Shown here: one piece after another, positions 41,734-55,089 of the stretch
How the letters are laid out: each line of letters starts with the position of its first letter
Position numbering within the stretch: the first letter of the stretch is position 1
Assembly: GCA_001312325.1 (NCBI GenBank)
Contig: BBDJ01000026.1
Location: 12,011-76,010, forward strand
Reading direction: 5' to 3'
Source of the DNA: Lysinibacillus pakistanensis
Lineage (GTDB): Bacteria; Bacillota; Bacilli; Bacillales_A; Planococcaceae
DNA: 64,000 bases
The notes under the pieces: model-generated
What the model was told of the DNA's origin: nothing
What the model saw: only the letters and a program-made list of their open reading frames with translations
The model's database searches: none
Translations under genes and position numbers: made by a program

Positions 41734-43483
41734 ATGAAGAAAAGTAAGAAACAGCACATGTCAATCAGTAGAAAATTAACAACTATTGTAATAAGTATTT
41801 TACTACTATTCGGATTAGTCAATCTAGGTCTTTCATATTATATAGTAAAGAATAGTAATTTAAAAGATATGAATCAATCTCTTTTCGATAAAGGAATGGT
41901 CTTAGCAAAGTCAATAGACCTAAAAACATTGCAATCTGTTATCAAGGAGCCTAATGCTAGCAATCCAGATGTTCTTCGTTTAACAAAAGAAATGGACGCT
42001 ATAAACGATCACTCGGATATTATCACAAATCTATTCCTTATAACAGTCGATGGAAAAAAATATAAACGCGCCTGTTCTATCTTCGAGCGTACTGGATTTT
42101 GGGGCAGAGTATAACCAAGATATGATAGCTATGGGCTTATCAGATGACTTTTTAGCGAGAATTAAAGAAGTCTTTGAAACAAAAGAAGCGACCGCTACGA
42201 GCATTTATTCAGATGAGTATGGTAGCTATAAAACAGGCCTTACACCAATTTTGGATGAAAACGGAACAATTTTAGCTGCATATGCAATTGACTATGATGT
42301 TTCAATGGTAACGGCTAAGGCGATGACAGAGGTATCATGGATTCTTTTAGTGACAATAATTTTCTTAATTGGTTCATCCATTGCTGTTTATACAGTTTTA
42401 AAAAGAAAATTAACACCGATTCAACATCTCTCCCTACAATCTAAAAAAAGTGGCAGATGGTAATTTAGAGCTAGAGCCTTACCTGTGATATCAACAGACG
42501 AAGTGGGCCTTCTTACAGAAAACTTTAATTCCATGATTGAAAATTTGAAAGCAGTTATTAAAAGCACTACAAATGTTTCAGCACGTGTTTCGAACACTGC
42601 CAATGTATTATCTACAAATATGCAAGAAGCAACAGATTCATACAATAGTGTAGCCTCATCGATGCAAGAGATTGCAGGGGGCGCTGATTTACAAGTCCAA
42701 AAAGCAAAAGAAAGCTCGATTACCATTGAGGAAATGAGCATAGGTATTCAACGAATTGCCATGACTTCCAACAAAATATCGGAATCTTCCATTCAAGCAT
42801 CTGAGGAAGCTGAAAAAGGAAATGACTCGACAAATAAATCTGTGGCTCAAATGAATGCAATTAGTAAAGCAGTGAATCAATCAGCAGCATCCGTAAAAAT
42901 GCTTGGCGAACATTCAGGAAAAATTGAAGAAATCGTGGGTATTATTACTGGTATTGCCTCCCAAACAAATTTACTGGCATTGAATGCAGCCATAGAAGCA
43001 GCACGTGCTGGAGAAGCTGGAAGTGGCTTTGCTGTTGTAGCTGACGAAGTACGCAAGCTTGCTGAGCAATCTGAGGCATCCGCTCGCGAAATTTCCACAC
43101 TTATCTCACATATTCAGCATGATACAAATACATCTGTAAACGTGATGATGCGTGCTGTGGAGGAAGTGGATAATGGTTTAGTCATGATCAATGATTCTGA
43201 GAAGTCATTTAGTCATATATTAACTTCAATCCACCATGTTACTGGACAAATACAAGAACTATCCGCAACAATAGAGGAAATGGCAGCCGGCATGGAGGAA
43301 GTAACCTCCGCTGTAAAGGATATGGAAGATTTCTCTGTGAGTTCAAGAGATAATACACGAGCAGTCGCTGAAACTTCCTCTTCTCAACTGAATACCGTAC
43401 AAAGAGTTTCTGAAGAAGCACAAGTATTAACTGATTTGTCCAGCGAATTATTAAATGTTGTTAACACATTTGTCTTGAAATAA
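41734..43483 (+). CDS. Methyl-accepting chemotaxis protein (frame-interrupted)
   Basis: About 583 residues. Two membrane helices ([20 protein letters not shown] and [20 protein letters not shown]) enclose a ~150-residue extracellular CACHE-type sensor ([28 protein letters not shown]). HAMP follows, then the signalling domain with the hairpin tip [20 protein letters not shown] and a final methylation helix. ATG 41734 after ATAGGAGGAAGAAC. Breaks near 42058, 42449 (extra A) and 42474 (T lost). Ligand unknown. Confidence 0.9.
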
Positions 43484-43520
43484 AAATGAAATGAGGCTTT
43501 CTATAAGCAGGTTCTCAATA

Positions 43521-43548
43521 TCCCGCAGATTTATGAAAATCTGCGGGA
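43521..43548 (+). terminator. Hairpin terminator after the chemoreceptor gene
   Basis: TCCCGCAGATTT / AAATCTGCGGGA stem, 38 bases past the stop. The T-run is poor, so strength is uncertain. Confidence 0.65.
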
Positions 43549-43599
43549 GTTAATCGCTAAAATCTATTTTTAATATTCGGATAATAGGAGTTGTTATGA

Positions 43600-46500
43600 T
43601 TGAATAATACACGAGATTTTAATATTTATTTATCACATCATCAAACACAACTATTTGAGCACCAACTGCCCGTCTCTCAGTGTACAGAACTGTTAAATGA
43701 ACAGGATTTACTAGCATACCAAGCATTAAATCAAACTAAAGCCGATTACGATACACAAATCACAATACCTGAAGTCTTTTATCAGGTTGCACACCAGTTT
43801 GCTGATAAGATTGCACTATCCTTCGAACATGGTACGATGACCTATCATCAACTAAATGAACAATCTAATCAAATTGCTCATATGTTAATAGACAAGGGCC
43901 TGCAAAAGGGAAATTTTGTAGCTATTATAATGGAGCGCAGTAAGGAAACAATTATTAGTCTTCTAGGTGTACTAAAAGCAGGTGGTGCCTATGTTCCCAT
44001 TGATCCAAGCTATCCACAAGAACGGTGCCAATACCTTTTGAACGACACTAGTGCTCCATATGTATTGACGAAAGATGAACATATAAACTTACTGAAACAA
44101 CTCATACATAATGATGAACAACCTCGATGGTGTTGACCGTCAATCAGAAGGATAGTTTTACAAAAGAAAATATCCACAGCGATCTACACCCATCCGATTT
44201 AGCCTATATTATTTATACATCTGGATCCACAGGTAAACCAAAAGGTGTCATGCTCAAACATGAGGCTGTTATTAACTTAATAACAGATAATCAGAGAATT
44301 TACCAATCCACTAAAGATGACGTCTATTCTCAGTTTATCTCCTACAGTTTTGACCCTTCAGTCACAGAAACATTTACGGCTTTTTTTTCAGGTGCAAGAC
44401 TACATATGCTCACAAGTATTGAACGTCTATCCATCGAAGCATTTGCGAATATGATTGCACGGGAAAAGATTACTACCGCAACAGTACCAAATGCTTTCTT
44501 TACACAGCTTGCCACATATCTACCTGTAGAATATCAAGAAAAATTATCGACTCTTAAATATTTATCAGTCGGCGGTGAAGCACTAATGCCCGCTGTTGTA
44601 CAAAGATGGCAAGAGAAATTCGGTAAAAATACTGAAATTGTTAATGTTTATGGACCAACTGAATGCACAGTGTTATCCTCCTACTTCAGGATAAAAGATA
44701 CGATAACAGACAATCAGGGGAGTATGCCAATTGGTAGACCGATTGCCAACTATGAAATGTATATTGTTAATAGCAATCATCAGCTTTGTCCAATCAATGT
44801 CACAGGTGAATTATGTATTGCAGGCATTGGTTTAGCAGCAGGTTATTTACACCAGCCTGAAAAAAACAGCCGAGGTTTTTGTTCCACATCTATTCAAAAC
44901 CGAGGAATTGATGTATCGAACAGGCGATTTAGTTCGTTTATTGCCAAGTGGTGTCATTGAATTTATTGGACGGAAAGATTCCCAAATTAAAGTTAGAGGA
45001 TTTCGTATTGAGCTTGGGGAAATTGAAGCTGTATTAAGTAATTTCCCTAGCATACAAGAGGCAATCATTGTAGCGAAGAAAAAGGCTGATGGAAATAATA
45101 GTTTATTAGCCTATTATACTGTGTCAGGCGGCATGCAAATAGAACAAATGGCCATTAGAGAGTATTTATCAAATAATTTACCAGAATATATGGTTCCTGA
45201 GCGATTCTTTGAATTACCAGAAATGCCTCTGTCTCCAACAGGTAAAATTGACAGAAAGCAATTACTGGAGATAGAAGAAACTACCTCTCTAAGTAGCAAA
45301 TATGTAGCCCCAGAAAATGATAGACAGAAATTACTAGCTAAGGCATGGGAGTACGTACTTGGTGTAAGACAAGTTGGCATTCATGATAACTTTTTCCACA
45401 TCGGTGGACATTCGTTGAAAGTTTTAGAGATTCTTGTACAAGTGAAGAGGCATATTCCCTTCTTAAAAATACAGGACTTCTTCCAATATCAAACTATTGC
45501 AGAGCTTGATTATTACATTCGTAACTATCAGTTTGAGAATCACGAAAATCCCAAGATGACTTCGACTGCCCTATTAAAGGAATTAAAGGAGCCGAACTCC
45601 CTACCAGTTTCAAAAGTAGTAAAACCATTACCGATGAACACTGTTTTACTAACTGGCGCAACTGGCTTTTTAGGAAGTCATGTATTATACGAGCTGCTAA
45701 TGACAAGAAATGTACAGGTTTACTGTCTCATTAGACCTAATGCACGTATATCCCTTGAAGAAAAGCTTAATGATACTATGCAATTTTATTTCGGAGATAG
45801 TATCACTGCACGTTTGAAAGATCGAGTGACAGTAATACAAGGAAATTTAGGACATCAAAGGCTGGGTTTATCTAACAAAGATGAGAATGCCATTATTAAT
45901 CAAATTGATGCAATTATCCATTGCGGAGCAGACGTAAGACATTTTGGTGCAGCGGAACAATTTAATGATGTTAACGTTGAGGGTACTAAATATTTGTTGG
46001 AACTAGCTAAACGTAAAAAAAGGTATTCATTTCCATTATGTTTCAACAATGGGGATTCCAGAGGAGCTTGCCGCAAATAATTGGGGGCCCAATGAAGCAC
46101 AAGGTAATTTTAATTATGACTATCAGCTCAACAATGTTTATACGCAAAGTAAGCTAGAGGCTGAGAATCTCGTACGTCAGGCCAGCAAGCTTGATATTCC
46201 TATATCCATCTATCGTGTTGGGAATTTAACCTGTCATTCTGAAACTGGTAAATTCAACGCAATATCGACGACAATGCTTTTTATCGTATGATTAAATCCA
46301 TGCTTTATTTAGGTAAGACTCCTATTGCTCATTGGCACGTTGATTTTACACCAATTAATTATGCAAGCCAAGCGCTAGTGGCTCTCGCAAGTCAGCCTAC
46401 TTCAAACGGACATGTATTCCATTTATGTAACCCAACTCCGCTACGTTATCTAGACTTTATTGACGTGATTAAGGATATTGGCTATGAGCTTGAAACTGTG

Positions 46501-46764
46501 ACTGCTCAGGAATATACGAATTGGCTTTTATATAACGAGCATACAGAGGAAGCACAGGCGTTTTTATCATTAGCCATTGCACAGCTAGAAGGTGATGGAG
46601 CAAGTGATTCACCATTTATTTTTAATTGCGATAAAACACAAGCATTTTTAGCACATACAGAGATTTCATGTGCAGTGCCCAATGCAGCCTTTATTCGCAA
46701 GATGATTCATTACGGCATAAAAATGGAGTACTTCCCTGAGCCAGAGTCTATAAAAATCATATGA
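43600..46764 (+). CDS. NRPS-like adenylation-carrier-thioester reductase (A-T-R) enzyme (frame-interrupted)
   Basis: About 1,055 residues from TTG 43600 behind ATAGGAGTTGTTATGA. After a short linker that looks like the end of a lost condensation domain, an adenylation domain (~55-530: YIIYTSGSTGKPKGVMLKHE, NVYGPTECTV, YRTGDLVRLLPSGVIEFIGR, NNLPEYMVPERF, LSPTGKIDRKQL), a carrier domain (DNFFHIGGHSLKVLE, pantetheine Ser) and an NADPH reductase (VLLTGATGFLGSHVLYELL, YTQSKLEAENLV). It should activate an amino or carboxylic acid and release it as an aldehyde or alcohol. Breaks near 44124, 44863, 46019 and 46250. Product unknown. Confidence 0.85.
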
Positions 46765-47417
46765 AGATTAACAAAGTATACTTATTTGCGTTACCTCTTG
46801 GTCAACAACTGGTACAAGCAGAATGGAATACGCTTTTCCATCCGCTATCACTGGCAGAGCAACATAGAATTTTACAATATAAGCATTGGCAGGACAGGCA
46901 AAGAGCCTTATTAGGAAACACGCTTATTCAATGGGCGCTTCAAAAGGTCCTCGGCAATTACCCAATTCAAATGAAAAGAGATGCTAACGGACGTCCATAT
47001 ATAATAAGTGATAATTGGAAAGGCGATATAAATCTATCACATTCGGGAAAGTGGATAGTCGTGGCACTAACTACAAAGGGGCGCGTCGGAATTGATGTAG
47101 AAGAAATAATACCTTTGAGTGAAGAGGTCATATTTTCTGCAATGACACAGGCTGAATTAGCTATAGTTAATTCAGAAGACAATCCCAATCGATTACAAGC
47201 CTTTTATGAGCTATGGACATTAAAGGAAGCCATCTTTAAAACAGGTCTATTTTTGAATTCCTCGCCTCATTTGATAGATACAAGTACTATAAATAACAAC
47301 CTTACTACTCGGTTAATCTATCTTGATAAGCAGCATCCCGTTTCTATTTGTTGGGATAGTATGCTTACACATTTATCAATCATAATATTGAATAGAAACC
47401 AATTACTGATTCATTAA
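46761..47417 (+). CDS. Sfp-type 4'-phosphopantetheinyl transferase
   Basis: Intact, 218 residues, overlapping the A-T-R gene by four bases (ATGA). RDANGRPYI, DINLSHSGKWIVVALTT, RVGIDVEEIIPL (Mg-binding Asp/Glu) and FYELWTLKEAIFKTGLF are the conserved blocks of the family. It loads the phosphopantetheine arm onto carrier domains; the overlap makes the A-T-R enzyme its evident partner. Confidence 0.92.
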   Translation: MKINKVYLFALPLGQQLVQAEWNTLFHPLSLAEQHRILQYKHWQDRQRALLGNTLIQWALQKVLGNYPIQMKRDANGRPYIISDNWKGDINLSHSGKWIVVALTTKGRVGIDVEEIIPLSEEVIFSAMTQAELAIVNSEDNPNRLQAFYELWTLKEAIFKTGLFLNSSPHLIDTSTINNNLTTRLIYLDKQHPVSICWDSMLTHLSIIILNRNQLLIH

Positions 47418-47419
47418 AA

Positions 47420-47463
47420 ATAGGAATAGCCACTAGAAAATTTCTAGCGTGCTATTCCTTTAA
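47420..47463. terminator. Bidirectional terminator between the transferase and the siderophore-binding gene
   Basis: AGGAATAGC / GCTATTCCT with an inner CTAGAAAATTTCTAG; T-run on the plus side and A-run (T-run on minus) on the other. Confidence 0.8.
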
Positions 47464-47494
47464 AAATTGGGGATTAACCTTCTTGCCCCTTCAC

Positions 47495-48506
47495 TTATTT
47501 AAATAAATCTGGATACATTTCTTTTGCTAAAGCTTCCATACCGTCAATTGTATTATAGCCATAGCCAAACATGTAATTATAATCTACAATATAAATTTGT
47601 TTATTTTGAATAGCCTTCATGCTTGAAAGTTTAGGATTGGTATAAATTTCTTCCCGCACTTTTGTAAGATCTGATCCATCCCAGTTTGGTAGAATTAAAA
47701 CATCTGGATTTGTAGCAATTAAAGTCTCGATGCTAATATCACCTGTTTCATCCTTAAAGATATTATCTAGTTTAATCATATTAAAAGCATCGTTAAAGAA
47801 TGATTCACCATGTGCTGACCATACGAAAAGATCTTTTGGATCATTCGTATGCAAATAAGCAAATGTTTTGTGCTCTTTAATGCTCTCTAATTTAGTAGAG
47901 ATCGTCTTTTGTCTATCTTTTAATTCCTTAATAAAGCTAGCTGCTTTGTCTTGAACATTAAAAATTTCTCCAACATTCTCTATATCTTTGTAGATGGATT
48001 CATAGGTTCCTCCTGTTATAGAAGATTCTAAAACATATGTTTTAACGCCCATATCATTAAGAGAATCTACAGTACCTACACCCCATTCAGCATTATCAAA
48101 TAATCCACCCCGTCCAAAAACTAAATCTGGATCAGTTCCTAATGCAACCTCTTTGCCAACATATCCATCGCTTAAAATATTTAACTTTTCATATTCTTTC
48201 TCTACAGATGTATCAGGTGCACCAAAGTTTGCACCAACTCCAACAATTTTGTCCCCTAGGCCTAAGTGTAATAATAGTTCTGCTGCTGGGCGTGTGTTAG
48301 CCATAATTCTTTCAGGTGCTTTATCGAATTTTTGTTCTTTCTTTTCCCAAGTTGATCCACCTTCAGCCTTTGTATAGTTTTCTATGGTTAGTGGATAATG
48401 TTCATTCGCTTCTGATTCCTCAGATGTATTTTTTTGCTGTGCCACCGCAAGCTGTTAACAGTAACATAGCTGCTAAGCTCATTCCTACTAATAATCTCTT
48501 CTTCAT
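47495..48506 (-). CDS. Iron-siderophore substrate-binding lipoprotein (frame-interrupted)
   Basis: About 337 residues. Lipoprotein signal MKKRLLVGMSLAAMLLLTAC. Class III binding fold with APERIMANTRPAAELLLHLG, IVGVGANFGAPDT, LGTDPDLVFGRGG and IATNPDVLILPNWDGSDL. One break near 48440 (one extra A). Last gene of a permease-ATPase-binding protein operon with a Fur box, so an Fe3+-siderophore or haem ligand is likely. Confidence 0.88.
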
Positions 48507-48517
48507 TTATAACCCTC

Positions 48518-49281
48518 CTAAAATCCATATGCAAAGCTTAATCCATTCGTCACTGGATTAGTAAATGTTTGGCACTTTATTTGATATAAAGCTTCTATTG
48601 TATCAGGTGTTAAAACTTCCTCTGGTGTACCATGCGCATAAATTTCGCCATCTTTCACTGCGTAAAGATAATCACAATAATGTGCTGCCATCTCTAAATC
48701 ATGAAGAGCTGCAAGAACGCCTATATTTAATTCCTTCACACAGGATAAAATTTCAATTTGATAGCGGATATCTAAATGATTGGTCGGTTCATCCAATATC
48801 ATAAATTTAGGTTGCTGTGCAATCGTTCTTGCTAAAATAACCCTTTGCTTTTCCCCACCTGATAACGATAGATAACTGCGATCCTTATAATCTTGCAAAT
48901 TTGTACGTTTCAGCGCTTCCTCAACAATTCCATAATCATGCTTCGTGTCTGACTCTAACATTTTCTTATGCGGAGTTCTGCCTAATAGCACCATCTGATG
49001 CACAGTTAAATCAAAATGCATTTCATTAAATTGCCCTACTACACCTAAGTGCTGAGAAATCTTTTTCTCTGGACTTTTTAAAACATCTAAATCATCTAAA
49101 AAAACCATGCCATTTTGCGGCGAAATACTTTTATAAATACTTTTCAATAAAGTCGACTTTCCGCATCCGTTTGGTCCGATTAAGCCCACAAATTGTTGCT
49201 TTTTTTACATGAATAGAAACGTTTTTAACAATTTCTTTTTTTGCCTATCTTGACTTCCATTTCCTTCGCAATTAATTCCAT
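48518..49281 (-). CDS. Iron-siderophore ABC transporter ATPase (frame-interrupted)
   Basis: About 253 residues. ATG 49281 (MELIAKEMEVKIGKK) overlaps the permease end by 10 bases. Walker A GLIGPNGCGKSTLLK, Q-loop VVGQFNEMHFDLTV, signature LSGGEKQRV, Walker B FMILDEPTNHLDI, HDLEMAAHYCD. Two breaks, near 49243 and 49203 (extra bases in T runs). FecE/FhuC class. Confidence 0.9.
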
Positions 49282-50367
49282 TGTTCTACCCTCCGAAGTT
49301 GTAACCTTTTTTTTACAATCATGTAGATAAATAATGGTGATCCAATGACAGAGGTAATGATTCCTATAGGTAATTCAACATTTTGGATTAAAGTTCTAGA
49401 TAAAATATCTGCCCAGATCATAAATAATCCTCCTAACAGTAACGTCCCCAACATTAAGCGTTTATGATCTGCACCAAAAATACCCCTTGTAATATGGGGA
49501 ATAATTAAACCAACAAAGCCAATCATTCCCGCATAGGCAACCATAGTTCCTGCTATTAAAGAAGTAAGAATCATATATAATTTTCGATAAATACTTAAAT
49601 TGATTCCTAATGTAATAGCTGATTCATCACCTAATAGCATTGTATTTAATATACGGTGTTGGAAAAGAAATAACGCTGCACCTATCACAACGACAACTGT
49701 TAAGATTGGTGTCTTGTCCCAGCTAGCAGTGGCGAGACTCCCCATTGACCAAAATGTAACAGCTTTAATGGCATCCGTATTTTTAGCAAAAAAATATCAT
49801 AAGGCTTGAGAACGAGCTACATAACGCCCCTATTACAACTCCTGATAATACGAGTTTAATGGAGGTTGCTTTACCACCAATACTTGATAAAAGAAGAACG
49901 GCCATCGATGTCAACATTGCACCTGCAAAAGCACCAAAAGCTACACCAAACTGAGCTAGGAACGCACTACCACCAAAGCCAATTAGAATGGCGAAGGTTG
50001 CACCCAATGTTGCACCTGAAGAAATGCCCAAAATATATGGATCAGCAAGCGGATTTTGAACAATCGCCTGCATGACCACCCCACATAAGGCAAGTCCAAT
50101 ACCAATCAATAAGGCAAAAACCACACGAGGCATTCTTACCTGCAAAATAATATTTAAATACGATTGATTTTGAATATGATCAAGTGACCCTAACTTTCCA
50201 TTGGTAATCGTATGTAAAAGAATATCCATAGATTGCTTGAACGGAATACTAACCTGCCCTATTGATACGGATAACACAGCAGATAATAAAATTGCACCAA
50301 TGATAAGTAAGATCATGACATAATACATGTTACCTTTGCCTATTCTCTTAGCATCCTGTTTATCCAA
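49272..50367 (-). CDS. Iron-siderophore ABC transporter permease (FecCD family, frame-interrupted)
   Basis: About 365 residues, nine or so helices: YYVMILLIIGAILLSAVLSV, LQVRMPRVVFALLIGIGLAL, ADPYILGISSGATLGATFAI, AYAGMIGFVGLIIPHITRGI. One break near 49793 (extra T). A single FecCD gene suggests a homodimeric permease. A Fur box lies 32 bases upstream, placing the operon under iron control. Confidence 0.9.
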
Positions 50368-50398
50368 GATTTCACCTCTATCTATAACATTTCTCTTT

Positions 50399-50421
50399 AA
50401 TGATAACGATTATCATTTTCA
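50399..50421 (-). promoter_or_regulatory. Fur box
   Basis: AATGATAA-CGA-TTATCATT (perfect 8-base arms) followed by TTCA, a classic GATAAT-type Fur operator immediately upstream of the permease-ATPase-binding protein operon. Confidence 0.88.
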
Positions 50422-50549
50422 ATATGTATTGTAAGTGATAATTTATTGAAAAACAACAGGAAAATTAATTTAATAGCTTTCTCCATGTTCAATCAGTACA
50501 AAAAAAAGCCTGTTCTCAAATTATAAATTTGAAAGCAGACCGTTGATTT

Positions 50550-51026
50550 TTAAATTTTTATATCTACCGCTGAGCTAGAATTATCCTGACTTGTTGGTTC
50601 GCTTATTTCTTCAGATATACCTGACTGTTGCTTATTTTGACTCTCCTCATCCTCAGACAATTGTTTGTACTCCTTTGGATCCTCTTTGGGTATACGCATA
50701 GTCAGCGCTTTCCCATATAATGCTGGGTCATGCTTGACTAAAAATTGATGATCCTTCGTTGGAACTTTATCTCCAGAGGAAATACGTCTTGCAATTTCTA
50801 AACATGTTGTATAAATTTTTAATGCGTCTTCCTCTGCCTTCATTCGCTCCTTAGCAGCCTCAGTTTCTCTCTTTAGTTGCTCTGCTATTTTTTTTTGCCT
50901 TTCTAGTTCTTGCTCCCTCTTTTGCTTCTGCATCAATTGTTTTTCCTCTTCAGCTACATGTGTTGCTGACTTCGCTAGTTTATGATCAGTGACTGGCTGA
51001 TGATATTGGTTATATTCAATGCGCAT
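50550..51026 (-). CDS. Uncharacterised coiled-coil protein
   Basis: Intact, 158 residues, cytoplasmic. Residues ~25-75 are a charged coiled coil (AEEEKQLMQKQKREQELERQ, KIAEQLKRETEAAKERMKAE), then a short conserved-looking patch (ARRISSGDKVPTKDHQFLVK, HDPALYGKALTMRIP) and an acidic Ser/Gln-rich tail. Start after AAAGGAGGAATATAG. No family recognised. Confidence 0.75.
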   Translation of the reverse strand: MRIEYNQYHQPVTDHKLAKSATHVAEEEKQLMQKQKREQELERQKKIAEQLKRETEAAKERMKAEEDALKIYTTCLEIARRISSGDKVPTKDHQFLVKHDPALYGKALTMRIPKEDPKEYKQLSEDEESQNKQQSGISEEISEPTSQDNSSSAVDIKI

Positions 51027-51173
51027 CTATATTCCTCCTTTCAATATTAAAAGAGCTTCTTACTTTAATATTCGGTAAAAACCATATCAAATGAACTACA
51101 AATTTAGATATTTTGTCAGTTAGTAACTAAGAGGAATCCATAAACTCTTAAAAAAAGATGAAGAAATGAAAAA

Positions 51174-51212
51174 TGGCTTCTCAAAAGTTTACACAACTAA
51201 TGAGAAGCCTCA
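51174..51212 (-). terminator. Terminator of groESL
   Basis: GGCTTCTCA / TGAGAAGCC stem with TTTTTCATTTC beyond it on the minus strand, about 80 bases past the groEL stop. Confidence 0.75.
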
Positions 51213-51290
51213 ATTAAAATCCATTATATTATCAAAATGTTAGCATTTCGCCTTTTATTTACCCTTTATATTAAGGGCTAAAGCGAGTGA

Positions 51291-52928
<1,638 letters not shown>

Positions 52929-53046
52929 TTACCCTCCTGAAATGGAATATTCGTTAAGCTTCATCAATATATTTATATCAATTTCACCATACTGTTATTG
53001 TCATATATGACAATCATTATAGGCATTGCTTTATTAAAGCATTGAA

Positions 53047-53331
53047 TTATTCAATAATTGCAAGAATATCGCTTTCGCGTAAGATTAGGTATTCATTACC
53101 CTCATACTTAACCTCTGTACCAGCGTATTTTGAGAAAATAATGCGGTCGTCAACTTTAACGTCAAGCTCTACACGTTGTCCGTTTTCTAACACACGACCT
53201 GTCCCAACTGCTACAACTTTACCCTCTTGTGGCTTTTCTTTTGCAGAGTCTGGCAGTACAATACCGAATGCAGATTTTTCTTCTACCTCGATTAGTTCAA
53301 TTACAATACGATCTCCTAGTGGTCTTAACAA
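53047..53331 (-). CDS. groS: Co-chaperonin GroES
   Basis: Intact, 94 residues from TTG 53331 ([20 protein letters not shown]), nine bases after GGAGG; the in-frame TTG at 53340 is too close to the ribosome site. The mobile loop ([15 protein letters not shown]) and [20 protein letters not shown] are conserved. Lids the GroEL cavity. First gene of the CIRCE-controlled operon. Confidence 0.97.
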   Translation of the reverse strand: MLRPLGDRIVIELIEVEEKSAFGIVLPDSAKEKPQEGKVVAVGTGRVLENGQRVELDVKVDDRIIFSKYAGTEVKYEGNEYLILRESDILAIIE

Positions 53332-53373
53332 GTGAAACAACCTCCTAATAATTAAATATTTGTTGAGAGTTTA

Positions 53374-53400
53374 TTAGCACTCTATCTAGTTGAGTGCTAA
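53374..53400 (-). promoter_or_regulatory. CIRCE operator (HrcA-binding)
   Basis: TTAGCACTC-N9-GAGTGCTAA, exact match to the CIRCE consensus, 43 bases upstream of groES. HrcA represses the operon here until heat shock. Confidence 0.97.
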
Positions 53401-53521
53401 CACAATTATTATGATAATCAATCACACTTTTTTTTGCAAGTCAGAACTTCGAAAATTTTGTTTTCTTTCCAAATTCCTCTACAATAGAAAAGTAGCATAA
53501 TGAATGGAAAGGACTTTGACT

Positions 53522-54270
53522 GTGACTAATTCTCAAAAAGTAAATAAACATAAAAAAAACAGCCCTATATGTTTTATTGATTTATATCCTCATGCAAATA
53601 TCAGGCAAATGGCTGATAGAACCGTTTCACAAGCTTGTTATGAGTACTACTGGTTTAGCTAGTGCACAAGCCGTTCCACTTACACAAGGCTGGTATATTG
53701 CACTAAGCTTTGCCATTGCATTAATCCTTAGCTTATTCCTAACATCCCGCGATAAAACGTTTTGGGATATTTATCAGGGAAAGAAAGAAACGATACCACT
53801 ATCAATTATGTGGGGAATTATTGGTTTTTTTCTTAGTTTTCATCGGCCAAATGATTGGTGTAGCTATCGAAATGGCTGTATTTGGTATCCAAGGTGGTTC
53901 GCAAAACACGGCTGATATTGTAGCTATTGCTAAAGGTGCTCCCATTGCAATATTAGCGATTGTCGTATTTGGACCTATATTAGAAGAGTTCATCTTCCGC
54001 CGTGTTATTTTTGGATCGCTTGTCCAAACAACGAATTTCTGGATAGCAGCAATAGTAAGTGCCATTTTCTTTGCTCTTATTCATAGGGACTTCTCACATA
54101 TCTTGCTTTATACAATTTGTGGATTAATTTTTGCCTTCTTATACCACAAGACAAAACGCATTTGGACGTCCATTATCGCCCATGTCATGCTGAATGGTTT
54201 TGTGACACTTGTACAAGTGTATGCAGAACAGTTACAAAAGTTGCTTGATGAACTACAAAAAATGCAATAA
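53522..54270 (+). CDS. ydiL: CPBP-family intramembrane protease (YdiL-like, frame-interrupted)
   Basis: About 249 residues from GTG 53522 behind GGAAAGGAC. Polytopic; the CPBP motif LEEFIFRRVIFGSL (EExxxR), FFALIHRDFSH (second motif His) and IAHVMLNG (third motif) are all present. Breaks near 53560 and 53835 (one extra base each). In B. subtilis ydiL also lies divergently next to groES. Substrate unknown. Confidence 0.88.
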
Positions 54271-54423
54271 ATATTTATAAGGTTCAAAAGGTAATACACA
54301 AAAATAAACTTAGTTGAGTATTGTATAACTGCCGATTATTGATAACTTAGTTACATCACGATTGATTTCGGCATAAAAGGCTTCCTTTATCAAAAAAAAG
54401 GACATAGGATTGATCCCAAATAA

Positions 54424-54468
54424 AAATAGCAACAGAAAACTATTCGTTCTCTGTTGCTATTTTTTTAT
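54424..54468. terminator. Intrinsic terminator downstream of ydiL
   Basis: AAAAATAGCAACAGA / TCTGTTGCTATTTTT, a 15-bp stem, followed by TTATTTTGGG. The preceding 150 bases hold nothing recognisable. Confidence 0.8.
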
Positions 54469-54663
54469 TTTGGGAAACAAAATTTATACAAGTCCAATAA
54501 TTCTATATAGTTTATACATAGATAAAATAGTAAATATTCACAAAAATCCAAATTTACTGTAAATTAGTATTGATTAGCCATAATGAAAGTGATAGACTTG
54601 ATTTAACTCGAGTGTAGCTAACTTTTATATAGCGCTTTAAAAGGATTAAAGGAGGAATTAAAT

Positions 54664-55033
54664 ATGCAACCGAAAAAAAATGATTAGTGGTGTTTTACTA
54701 GGATTATCAGTAACTCTATCAGGAGCACTAATTTCTTCAGCAGAAGAAATAGACAATAATGGTATTAATAATGTAAGAACTGAAAGTAGTAGGGAGATTT
54801 CACAAAACTCTGGAGAAATAACTCCTTATGCTGTACATGAAAGATGGGTTTCAGGAATCAAAAGAGGTTACTATAGTTACGCAACTGTAGAAAAACAAGT
54901 ATATTATATTGACGGCGATTGGAGCGGTATACTAAATTTAGTAAGTATTGAACATACAACTGAGTTTTTTACAGGAAAACCCATTAAGATGGTACTTATG
55001 AGGGTTGGATATATCCAAGAAAATAAGTTTTAA
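54664..55033 (+). CDS. Small secreted protein of unknown function (frame-interrupted at codon 6)
   Basis: About 123 residues from ATG 54664 behind AAAGGAGGAATTAAAT. Signal peptide KKMISGVLLGLSVTLSGALI...AEE after removing one A near 54672. The mature part has a hydrophilic linker, then aromatic, beta-rich sequence: HERWVSGIKRGYYSYATVEK, VYYIDGDWSGILNLVSIEHT. No family recognised. It interrupts the otherwise conserved ydiL-tatC neighbourhood, next to IS remnants, so recent acquisition is possible. Confidence 0.65.
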
Positions 55034-55049
55034 GAAAATTTATTTAGTA

Positions 55050-55086
55050 TTTGAACTGCACCCCCATTGGAGGTGTAGTTTTTTCA
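55050..55086 (+). terminator. Terminator after the secreted-protein gene
   Basis: ACTGCACC-CC and GG-GGTGTAGT pair, followed by TTTTTT; about 20 bases past the stop. Confidence 0.8.
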
Positions 55087-55089
55087 TGA

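Noticed and set aside
43600..46764. Assigning a substrate from the adenylation pocket (roughly D-P-T-T-L-V-V-V-L-K)
   Set aside because: My by-eye alignment of pocket positions is uncertain and the code matches no specificity I can recall, so no substrate is claimed.
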